A stretch of 38,580 nt of DNA, from the NCBI RefSeq assembly GCF_016862275.1, contig NZ_BOMQ01000007.1, forward strand, positions 1 to 38,580, written 5' to 3'. Every line of letters begins with the position of its first letter. Positions within the stretch are counted from its first letter, which is position 1. This document shows, in pieces, positions 32,175-38,580 of this stretch. Both the position numbers and the translations under genes were made by a program. The DNA is from Actinoplanes nipponensis. GTDB taxonomy: Bacteria > Actinomycetota > Actinomycetes > Mycobacteriales > Micromonosporaceae. Under the pieces are notes generated by a model. That model made no database searches. It worked only from the letters and a program-made list of their open reading frames with translations, and was not told the DNA's origin.

Positions 32175-33116
32175 ATGGGCTACGCGGTGGTGCTCGGTGA
32201 GGCGTTGGTCGATCTGCTGGAGACCCAGCGCGACGGCGAGTTGATCTACCGCCAGGCGATCGGCGGCGCCCCGCTGAACGTGTCGGTCGGTGCCACCCGC
32301 CTCGGCGGCGAGGTGCAGTACCTCGGCTCGCTCGGCAACGACACCCTGGGCGACCGGATCGCCCAGTTCCTGCGCCAGACCGGCGTCGGCACGGCCGGGG
32401 TGACCCGCGTGCCGGTGCCGACGACGCTGGCCGTGACTACCTTCGAGGGCGCCGAGCCGACCTTCCAGTTCTACGGCGAGCCGCCGTCGTACGCGCTGCT
32501 GCGCCCCGAGGACATCGACGAGAAGGTGGTCGCCGGGGCCGCCGTCGTGTACACGGGGTCGATCGCCCTGATGCGCGAGCCGTTCCTGGCCGCGGCCCGC
32601 AAGGCCTGGGCGGTGCCGGGGCCGCTGCGCGTCTTCGACCCCAACGTCCGCCCGAAGCTGCTGCCCGACGCCGCCGCGGTGACCGCGCTGCGCGAGCTGG
32701 TGAGCGGGTTCTTCGCCACCGCGGACCTGGTCAAGCTCAGCGCGGCCGACGCCGAGGTGCTCTGGGACGGGGCCGACCCGGCCGCCGCCGCGGAACGCAT
32801 CCTGGCCACGGGCGCGAAGGCGGTCGTGGTCACCTGCGGCGCCAAGGGCGCGTACGTCGCGACGGCCGGCAACCCGGGCGTCATGCTGACGGCGCCGACG
32901 GTCGACGCGGTCGACGCCACCGGTGCGGGCGACTCGGTGATGGGCGCCCTGGTCCGGCGCCTGCTGTCCGACGGCGTGCCGGCCGAACCCGAGGGCTGGC
33001 AGAACTACGTGCGGTTCGCGCTCGCGGTGGCCGGCCTGGTCTGCGAACGCCGCGGCGGCGCGGTGGCGATGCCGACCCTGGAGGAGCTCACCGACCGCTG
33101 GGGCGCGCTGCTGTAG
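32175..33116 (+). CDS. PfkB-family carbohydrate kinase (fructokinase-like)
   Basis: A 313-aa sugar kinase of the ribokinase fold. GEALVDLLE at the N-terminus, the GGAPLNVSVGATRLGG substrate segment (30-45) and DATGAGDSVMGALV (247-260, catalytic Asp253) are the PfkB signatures. The first of these is common in fructokinases, so fructose is the likely sugar, but this cannot be proved from sequence. The ATG at 32175 has GGAGGGG 7 nt upstream. No sugar transporter or other sugar gene is adjacent. Confidence 0.88.
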   Translation: MGYAVVLGEALVDLLETQRDGELIYRQAIGGAPLNVSVGATRLGGEVQYLGSLGNDTLGDRIAQFLRQTGVGTAGVTRVPVPTTLAVTTFEGAEPTFQFYGEPPSYALLRPEDIDEKVVAGAAVVYTGSIALMREPFLAAARKAWAVPGPLRVFDPNVRPKLLPDAAAVTALRELVSGFFATADLVKLSAADAEVLWDGADPAAAAERILATGAKAVVVTCGAKGAYVATAGNPGVMLTAPTVDAVDATGAGDSVMGALVRRLLSDGVPAEPEGWQNYVRFALAVAGLVCERRGGAVAMPTLEELTDRWGALL

Positions 33117-33135
33117 CCGGCGTGGGCCGCGCCGG

Positions 33136-34131
33136 TCAGGTGGGGATGCGCAGGTTGCGGTGCGTGACCGCGTACGGGAAGTACATCCGTACCGTGGTGC
33201 GCCCGTCGCCGGTGTGGGTGACGAGGACGTCCGCGAGCTGGCGGGCCAGCCACAACCCGGCCGAATCGGCGGGTATGACCGGCGGCCGGTAGCCGACGTG
33301 CGCGGGGATGGCGCGTCCCCCCTGGTCCTCGACGTCGACGATCAGCATCGCGTCCTGGCTCCACGCGCGGGTCCGCACCGGTGGCCGGCCGTGCCGCAGC
33401 CCGTTGGCGACCACCTCGTTGGTCGCCGCGACGACCTGCCCGACGGCGGTGGGCACGAAGTGCTGTGCCGTCGCCCAGCGGGCCACGGCGGCCCGGCAGG
33501 AGGCCACGTCCTCGGCCCGCCGCACCGTGATGTCGACGTCGGTGACCGGTGGCGGCTCCGCCAGGGGCGGCTGCGCCCGTCCGCTGAGATAGTCGCCCGG
33601 CGGCACGTACCCGGGGTTGTCGACGACGCCCAGGTCGCTCAGCTCCCGCGGGTGGACCTTGCGGATCTGGTCGATGAGCTCCGGCGAGTGCCGGTGGCCG
33701 TGCCACATGCAGGTGATCGCGCATCGGTAGCGGGCGTACACCTCGTTGGTCATCGCCTCGTAGTTCACGTACGCGGCCGCCCGGTCCACCGGCGAGTCCG
33801 GGTCGGTCACGACATCGGGCTCGGCGATGATCCGGACGACCTCCTGCCGGGCGTGCCGCTCGCGCAGGAACCGCAGGAACCGGGAATAGGTGAAGCCGGT
33901 GCGTTCGTAGAAGGCGGTCACCGGCGCCCACTGCAGGTCATGGGCGTCCGGGCCCAGCCGGTCGCGGATGATCGCCTCGGTGTCGGTGCTGACGACCATG
34001 AGGACGTCCTGGTGTGACGCGATCTTCCGGCGCAGGTGCGGCACGAGCAGCCGTGCAATGGTGTCCTCGCCGACGACGAGGGCACGATGGTCGAAGGGGC
34101 CCTCGCGGCCCCGACGCGTCGGACTGGTCAC
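33136..34131 (-). CDS. MEDS-domain sensor fused to an RsbW-like HATPase
   Basis: A 331-aa protein. The N-terminal MEDS (DcmR-like sensory) domain (about 10-185) starts HRALVVGEDTIARLLVPHL and includes YVNYEAMTNEVYARYRCAITCMW. A linker precedes a C-terminal HATPase_c_2 domain (about 205-325) with N-box VVAATNEVVANGLRHG, VEDQGG and SAGLWLARQLADVL. Such proteins are thought to sense a signal and act as anti-sigma or protein kinases in partner-switching systems. No anti-sigma antagonist is adjacent, but an ECF sigma gene lies 1 kb away. The GTG at 34131 has GGGAG 6 nt upstream. Confidence 0.85.
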   Translation of the reverse strand: MTSPTRRGREGPFDHRALVVGEDTIARLLVPHLRRKIASHQDVLMVVSTDTEAIIRDRLGPDAHDLQWAPVTAFYERTGFTYSRFLRFLRERHARQEVVRIIAEPDVVTDPDSPVDRAAAYVNYEAMTNEVYARYRCAITCMWHGHRHSPELIDQIRKVHPRELSDLGVVDNPGYVPPGDYLSGRAQPPLAEPPPVTDVDITVRRAEDVASCRAAVARWATAQHFVPTAVGQVVAATNEVVANGLRHGRPPVRTRAWSQDAMLIVDVEDQGGRAIPAHVGYRPPVIPADSAGLWLARQLADVLVTHTGDGRTTVRMYFPYAVTHRNLRIPT

Positions 34132-34372
34132 CGTCGGCTCCCGGTGGTGTCGTGGCCGTCATGGACCGGCGCCATGCCGGAAAGTTCGCGGACAGGACAC
34201 TCGGTGAACATTGCGGGCACACAGCCGTGCCCCCGGCAATAGCGACAACCAGCGTCTGCCGCAACCGGGCCGACCGCAACCTGCCGCCACGAAAGGGGTA
34301 ATGCCGATGAGTTCGCGGGGCGCGGGGAGTCACCACTGGCGACAACCCCGTGCCGCACCCCGGAGGACCCCG

Positions 34373-35194
34373 ATGACCATGATCTCCGCCACCGCCGACA
34401 CGCTGGCCGTACCCGGCGCCCGCCTGCACTACGAGGTGCGCGGCGCCGGCCCGCTGGTGCTGCTGACCGGAGCGCCGATGGACGCCCGCTCCTTCGAGGG
34501 CCTGGCCGGCCTGCTCGCCCGGGACCACACCGTGCTGACCACCGACCCGCGCGGCATCAACCGCAGCCCGGTGGAACATCCCGACCGGGACTCCACCCCG
34601 GTGCAGCGCGCCGAGGACCTGGCCTGCCTGCTGACCCACCTGGACGCCGGTCCGGCCGTCGTGCTCGGCTCCAGCGGCGGTGCGGTGAGCGCGCTGGCCC
34701 TGGTCCAGAGCCGCCCCGACCTGGTGCACACCGTGATCGCCCACGAGCCGCCGCTGGAGGAGCTGCTCGAGGACCGCGAGCAGCTGGCCGCCGCCACCGA
34801 GGACATGATCGCCACCTACCTGGCCGGCGACGTCGCGGGAGCCTGGCGCAAGTTCCTCGCGGCGGCCGACATCGACCTCCCGCCCGGGGCGATCGAGCAG
34901 ATGTTCCTCAGCGACCGCTCGCCGCGGACGGTCGCCGACGAGCACTTCCAGTTCGCCCACATGCTGCGGGCCACCGCCCGGTGGGTGCCGGACCTCGACC
35001 GGCTGCGCTCGGTGCCCACCCGGATCGTGGTAGGCATCGGCGAGGACTCGGCCGGGCAGCTGTGCGACCGGGCGTCGCGGGCGCTCGCCGCCGGCCTCGG
35101 CGTCACGCCGACCTTGTTCCCGGGCGACCACATCGGCTTCGTCGACCGGCCCGCGGCCTTCGAGGTACGCCTGCGCGCGGTCCTGGAGCGCTGA
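34373..35194 (+). CDS. Alpha/beta hydrolase paired with the ECF sigma gene
   Basis: A 273-aa hydrolase. TGAPMDARSF (32-41) forms the oxyanion region, the nucleophile elbow is GSSGG (Ser101) and the catalytic His is in GDHIGFVDRP near the end. GGAGG lies 6-7 nt before the ATG at 34373; an in-frame ATG at 34302 has AAAGGGG upstream and would add 24 residues. The gene ends 21 bp before the sigma factor gene. Hydrolase plus SigG-like sigma is a recurrent pair (mycobacterial Rv0183 beside SigG, recalled from memory). The substrate is unknown. Confidence 0.85.
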   Translation: MTMISATADTLAVPGARLHYEVRGAGPLVLLTGAPMDARSFEGLAGLLARDHTVLTTDPRGINRSPVEHPDRDSTPVQRAEDLACLLTHLDAGPAVVLGSSGGAVSALALVQSRPDLVHTVIAHEPPLEELLEDREQLAAATEDMIATYLAGDVAGAWRKFLAAADIDLPPGAIEQMFLSDRSPRTVADEHFQFAHMLRATARWVPDLDRLRSVPTRIVVGIGEDSAGQLCDRASRALAAGLGVTPTLFPGDHIGFVDRPAAFEVRLRAVLER

Positions 35195-35215
35195 GCGTCG
35201 GGCACACTTCGTGAG

Positions 35216-36223
35216 GTGAACGACACCCGCGCCGCCTCCGCCGACCTGGCCCGGGCCCGTGACGGCGACGGCGACGCGTTCGACCGCGTCGTCGGGCCGT
35301 TGCGCCGGGAACTGCACGCCCACTGCTACCGGATGCTCGGCTCCACCCATGACGCCGACGACGCGTTGCAGGACGCGCTGCTGCGGGCGTGGCGGGGCCT
35401 GCCCGGTTTCGAGGGCCGCAGCTCGCTGCGCTCCTGGCTCTACACCGTGGCCACCCGGACCTGCCTGGACGCCGCCCAGGCCCGGGGCCGGCGGGCGCTG
35501 CCGGTGGACGTGGGGCCGTCCAGTCCGCGGGCGGTGCTCGCCGACGTGCCGTCGGACGAGGTGGCCTGGCTGGGGCCGTACCCGGGTGGGGAGCCGGGCC
35601 GCGCCGGCCCGGACGCGCGGTACGAGCAGCGCGAGGCGGTCGAGCTGGCGTTCGTCGCGGCCCTGCAACACCTGCCGGGCAACCAGCGGGCGGCCCTGCT
35701 GCTCTTCGACGTGCTGGGCTTCTCGGCGGCCGAGATCGCCGAGATCATGGCCACGTCGACGGCGGCGGTCACCAGCGCGCTGCAGCGGGCCCGGACGCTG
35801 GTGGCGGAGCGGGTGCCGGCCCGCAGCCAGCAGCGGACGCTGCGCGCCCTCGGCGACGCCCGGCTGCGGGAGATCGTCGGCGGCTACGCGACGGCGCTGG
35901 AACGCGGCGACGTCGACGGGCTGGTCACCCTGCTCACCGAGGACGTGACCTGGTCGATGCCGCCGCTGCCGCACTGGTACCGGGGGCTGGCCGCGGTCAC
36001 CGACTTCGCCGTGCGGCTGCCGCTGAGCTCGTGCGGATCCTGGCAGCACGTCCCGGTGCGCGCGAACGGGCAGGCCGCGGTCGGGCAGTACCTGGACGGG
36101 CGGCCCTGGTCGATCACCGTGCTCACCCTGCGCGGCGACCGGATCGCCGAGCTCACCTCGTTCCTCGGGGCCGAGCACTTCGGGCCGTTCGGGCTGGCGG
36201 CGACGCGTCAGGATGAGGCATGA
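35216..36223 (+). CDS. ECF sigma factor with SnoaL-like C-terminal domain (SigG-like)
   Basis: A 335-aa extracytoplasmic-function sigma factor. Region 2 (about 22-90) has HAHCYRMLGSTHDADDALQDALLRAWRGL and region 4 (about 145-195) has LQHLPGNQRAALLLFDVLGFSAAEIAEIMATSTAAVTSALQRAR. A SnoaL-like domain (about 205-325; YATALERGDVDGLVTLLTEDVTWSMPP) follows. This architecture marks the SigG/SigX5-type group, which generally lacks an anti-sigma partner and uses the extra domain for self-control. The GTG at 35216 has no clean ribosome binding site. Its stop overlaps the PIN-domain gene by ATGA. Confidence 0.9.
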   Translation: MNDTRAASADLARARDGDGDAFDRVVGPLRRELHAHCYRMLGSTHDADDALQDALLRAWRGLPGFEGRSSLRSWLYTVATRTCLDAAQARGRRALPVDVGPSSPRAVLADVPSDEVAWLGPYPGGEPGRAGPDARYEQREAVELAFVAALQHLPGNQRAALLLFDVLGFSAAEIAEIMATSTAAVTSALQRARTLVAERVPARSQQRTLRALGDARLREIVGGYATALERGDVDGLVTLLTEDVTWSMPPLPHWYRGLAAVTDFAVRLPLSSCGSWQHVPVRANGQAAVGQYLDGRPWSITVLTLRGDRIAELTSFLGAEHFGPFGLAATRQDEA

Positions 36224-36618
36224 CGCGATACGTGATCGACGCGCCCACCGCGATCCGGCTGGCCCGGGAGGCCGGGACCGGGCCGGACGGGCATCAGCTG
36301 GTCGCCCCGAACGTGCTGCGCTCGCAGGCGCTCTCGCTGCTGTATCGACAGGTCCGGGCCGGCGCGACCACGAAGACGGAGGCGCGGGAGCTGCTCGACC
36401 GGATCACCACGATGCGGATCCGGCTGCTCGGCGACCGGGTGTCGCGGGCCGTCGCGTGGCGGGTGGCCGAGCAGCTCGGCTGGGACGACACCGTGACCGC
36501 GGAATACCTGGCCGTGACCCAGCTGCAGGCGGACGCGTTCGTGACCCTGGACGCCGACCTGGCACGCCGGGTCGAGGGCGTCGTCACCCTCGCCCCGTTC
36601 GAGGCGCTGCTGAACTAG
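36220..36618 (+). CDS. PIN-domain protein, solitary, coupled to the sigma gene
   Basis: A 132-aa PIN-fold protein. MTRYVIDAPTA holds the first acidic residue (Asp7), LGWDDTVTAEYLAVTQLQADAFVTLDADLARR holds the later ones (Asp89/90, Asp111). The usual glutamate of the second helix is Gln36 (LRSQALSLL), so the nuclease centre is incomplete. No antitoxin gene flanks it, unlike VapBC pairs. Its ATG overlaps the sigma factor stop (36220-36223), so it should be made with the sigma factor. Its stop shares CTAG with the opposing thioesterase gene. It could be an inactive or altered nuclease with a regulatory role. Confidence 0.78.
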   Translation: MTRYVIDAPTAIRLAREAGTGPDGHQLVAPNVLRSQALSLLYRQVRAGATTKTEARELLDRITTMRIRLLGDRVSRAVAWRVAEQLGWDDTVTAEYLAVTQLQADAFVTLDADLARRVEGVVTLAPFEALLN

Positions 36619-37007
36619 TCGCCGATGGCCTTGGCGATGAAGCGCTGCCGGTCCAGGAGCATGCGCTCGACGCGTACCTCGGCGACCAGCTCCTCGCCGT
36701 CGCGGACCGCCACCTCGAAGACCAGCCGGCGGCCGTCCACCTTGGTCAGCGTGGCCAGCGCGGTGACCCGGCGCCCGAGCGGGGTGGGCGCGCGGTGCTC
36801 GACCTCGGCGCGGACGCCGACCGTGGTCACCCCGCCGGGCATCTGCCGGGCGGTCGCGGCGACCGTGGCCGCCTCGGCCAGCGCGAGCACCCGGGGCGTG
36901 CCGAGCACGGGCACGTCACCCGAGCCGAGCGCCTGGGCGGTGTCCGCGTCGGTGACCGTCAGCTCCACCCGGGCGCTGAGCCCGGGGGAGAATTCCGGAA
37001 GCTCCAT
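36615..37007 (-). CDS. Hotdog-fold thioesterase, FlK-like
   Basis: A 130-aa hotdog protein resembling fluoroacetyl-CoA thioesterase. LGTPRVLALAEAATV contains the Thr37 and Glu45 equivalents, and VEHRAPTPLG gives His71, together the Thr-Glu-His set of FlK. These proteins hydrolyse acyl-CoA thioesters; fluoroacetate resistance is restricted to a few members, so a general thioesterase role is more likely. It starts 9 bp after the PH-domain gene ends, without a clear ribosome binding site, and is probably translationally coupled. Confidence 0.8.
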   Translation of the reverse strand: MELPEFSPGLSARVELTVTDADTAQALGSGDVPVLGTPRVLALAEAATVAATARQMPGGVTTVGVRAEVEHRAPTPLGRRVTALATLTKVDGRRLVFEVAVRDGEELVAEVRVERMLLDRQRFIAKAIGD

Positions 37008-37016
37008 GCCGACAGC

Positions 37017-38580
37017 TTAGGGCTGCGCGGGCCGCTGCCAGTAAGTCTCGTCGCGCGGGGCCGTCGTGTCCGGCGCCGGCTCGTGCGGCGCCGGCTCGTG
37101 CGGCGCCGGGCCGGGCGCGGCAGGGCCTGCGGCGACTGCGGGGGCCGCGACGGCGAGGTCGGCGCCGCGGGCGTGCCGGGCGCGGATCGACAGCTGCTCG
37201 GCGAGCCACCACGCCTCGGCCAGGTCCCGGTCCTGCGCCACCCCGGACCGCCCGCCCGCGGTGTCGGCGTAGACCGTGGCCAGGCGCAGCAGCCGCTGCA
37301 GCGGGCCCTGTACCACCCGGACGCTCTGCAGCCGCGCGTACGGGACCATGGTCAGCTCGCGGGTGAGCAGGCCGTGGCGCGACACGAACACCTCGGCCGT
37401 CAGCCCCGTGCCGAACGACCGCAGCGCGAACGGGTGCAGCCAGCGGGCCCGGTCCGGCGGCGGCAGGGTCGCCAGCGCGGCCAGGTCGACCCCCGGCAGC
37501 ACCTCCCAGACCAGCCGCCGGGCGGCCTCGAACACCCCCACCGGCAGCAGCCGGTCGGAGCGCTTGTCGTTGTTCGCCTGCGGCCCGGCGTACCCGGCGA
37601 TGTCCAGGCGCAGGTGCAGCCAGCCCGGCGCCCGCCAGAGCAGCGGCCAGGTCACGCCGATCGACTGGACGCGGTGCAGCGGGACGATCTGGCTGCGGGT
37701 CTCCAGCAGGCCGTAGCGCACCGCGAGCCGGCCGCCGGGGTCGCGGGCCAGCCGGAAGTCCCAGTCCTGGAGCACCCGCCGGACGGGCTGCAGCAGCACA
37801 CCGGCCATCGCGGTGACCGTGCTGGCGATGCCCACGAACGTCCAGGAGCCCTCCAGCACGAACTGCATGATCACGAAGGCCACGCCGACCGGCAGCAGGA
37901 AGGCCTGCGGGGTGAGCAGCTGGCTGATCAGCAGGTCGCGGTTGCTGACCCGGAAGAGGGGCCGCTCCAGCGCGGGCACGCCCGGCGCCGGCTGCGCGGC
38001 GTCGCCGCCCGGGAGCCCGGGGCTGCGGCCGGCCAGCGTGAGCAGCCGCTGCCGGAGGGCGGCGGCCTCCCGCACCCCCAGGTACGCCAGCGGCGCCTCG
38101 GTCTTGCTGCCGCCGACCACCTCCAGCCGCAGCTCGGCCAGCCCGGTGAGCTGGGCCAGCAGCGGGCGCCGCAGCTCGACGGCCTGGAGCCGGTCGAGCG
38201 GGATCGCCCGGTTGCGCCGCCAGAGCAGCCCGTCCTGGATCCGGAGCTCCCGGCCGACGATGTGGTAGCCGGTGTTCAGCCAGCCGACCACCGCGAAGAT
38301 CACCACGCCGACCGCCCCGACGGCCACGACCAGGGCGAACCGCTCGACGCCGACCTGCGACAGCGTCTGCCAGCTCAGCGCGGCGACGATGACGGCGATG
38401 GACTTGGCCCCGCTCAGCAGCGGGCTCAGCGGGTGCAGCCGGCGGCGCGGCTCGCCGCCCCCGGCCGCCGCGGCGCCGGCGTCCGCGGCCGGCTGCGGGA
38501 TGTCGGCCGGCTGCGGGATGTCGGCCGGCTGCGGGATGTCGGCCGGCTGCGGGATGTCGGCCGGCTGCGGGATGTCGGCC
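37017..38580 (-). CDS. PH-domain membrane protein, YdbT-like (5' end outside window)
   Basis: At least 520 codons are open and the gene runs off the right edge. It begins (as far as visible) with five ADIPQP repeats and a Gly/Ala linker. Two membrane segments (SIAVIVAALSW and RFALVVAVGAVGVVIFAVVGW) and several bacterial PH-like modules follow (NTGYHIVGRELRIQDGLLWRRNRAIPLDRLQAVELRR and similar). Two more hydrophobic segments separate them. The C-terminus is Pro/His-rich with an APHEP repeat. YdbS/YdbT proteins usually occur in pairs; the partner would be beyond the window. The function of the family is not well known. Confidence 0.85.
   Translation of the reverse strand, partial: ADIPQPADIPQPADIPQPADIPQPADIPQPAADAGAAAAGGGEPRRRLHPLSPLLSGAKSIAVIVAALSWQTLSQVGVERFALVVAVGAVGVVIFAVVGWLNTGYHIVGRELRIQDGLLWRRNRAIPLDRLQAVELRRPLLAQLTGLAELRLEVVGGSKTEAPLAYLGVREAAALRQRLLTLAGRSPGLPGGDAAQPAPGVPALERPLFRVSNRDLLISQLLTPQAFLLPVGVAFVIMQFVLEGSWTFVGIASTVTAMAGVLLQPVRRVLQDWDFRLARDPGGRLAVRYGLLETRSQIVPLHRVQSIGVTWPLLWRAPGWLHLRLDIAGYAGPQANNDKRSDRLLPVGVFEAARRLVWEVLPGVDLAALATLPPPDRARWLHPFALRSFGTGLTAEVFVSRHGLLTRELTMVPYARLQSVRVVQGPLQRLLRLATVYADTAGGRSGVAQDRDLAEAWWLAEQLSIRARHARGADLAVAAPAVAAGPAAPGPAPHEPAPHEPAPDTTAPRDETYWQRPAQP
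38491..38580. repeat. 18-bp tandem repeat, five copies, in the PH-domain gene
   Basis: The unit GGCTGCGGGATGTCGGCC repeats exactly five times up to the window edge and probably continues. On the minus strand it is in frame and encodes ADIPQP. Complete identity suggests variable copy number. Confidence 0.92.

Noticed and set aside
36220..36618. Classical VapBC toxin-antitoxin pair
   Set aside because: No small antitoxin gene precedes or follows the PIN gene; it is directly coupled to a sigma factor gene and lacks one usual acidic residue.

Overview
The window is very GC-rich DNA with dense genes, frequent GTG starts and C/G-ending codons. An orphan GlnR, an actinobacterial aconitase/AcnR pair, DUF2630, a SigG-like ECF sigma factor, MmyB-type XRE and PucR regulators and a TIGR04222 protein all point to a filamentous actinobacterium. 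Micromonosporaceae (Actinoplanes-like) is my best guess. No tRNA, rRNA, insertion sequence, prophage or CRISPR array is visible.

Layout. 1-781: non-coding repeats. 782-5016: zinc metallopeptidase, then an ABC-F ATPase behind a possible attenuator leader, a small HTH protein and an enoyl-CoA hydratase. 5106-12846: ABC exporter and accessory genes (alpha/beta hydrolase, DUF429, a VOC protein with an adjacent glycosylase remnant, Mug, SDR, XRE regulator with a divergent NTF2-like gene and tandem operators, cutinase). 12932-16435: PucR-type regulator converging on a three-gene operon whose cistrons overlap by ATGA: a TIGR04222 membrane protein with a Cys/Gly/Ser tail, a DUF692 (MNIO) enzyme and a small helical protein. 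I consider this operon the best candidate for a poorly described system. 16498-23082: AcnR-like repressor, HAD protein lacking its nucleophile, RIO1 kinase behind a structured leader, DUF2630, GlnR and aconitase. 23083-27683: NTF2-like protein, large pullulanase, repeats and a lipoprotein. 27680-28956: TetR/methyltransferase divergent pair with twin operators. 28957-29809: minisatellite DNA. 29810-38580: Xaa-Pro aminopeptidase, SodC-like lipoprotein, PfkB kinase, MEDS-HATPase protein, an alpha/beta hydrolase-ECF sigma-PIN operon, a thioesterase, and a PH-domain membrane protein that runs off the right edge.

How the genes fit together. ABC-F, small HTH, enoyl-CoA hydratase, AcnR and aconitase form a neighbourhood also known from mycobacteria (Rv1472-Rv1475c, recalled from memory). 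Here it is opened by about 11.5 kb of other genes, including the MNIO operon. Although acnR and acnA are separated, their promoters share a 22-bp near-palindrome (17 of 22 positions), so the regulatory link seems preserved. The acnA promoter also carries a DtxR/IdeR-like iron box. Three convergent gene pairs interlock their stop codons in a shared CTAG.
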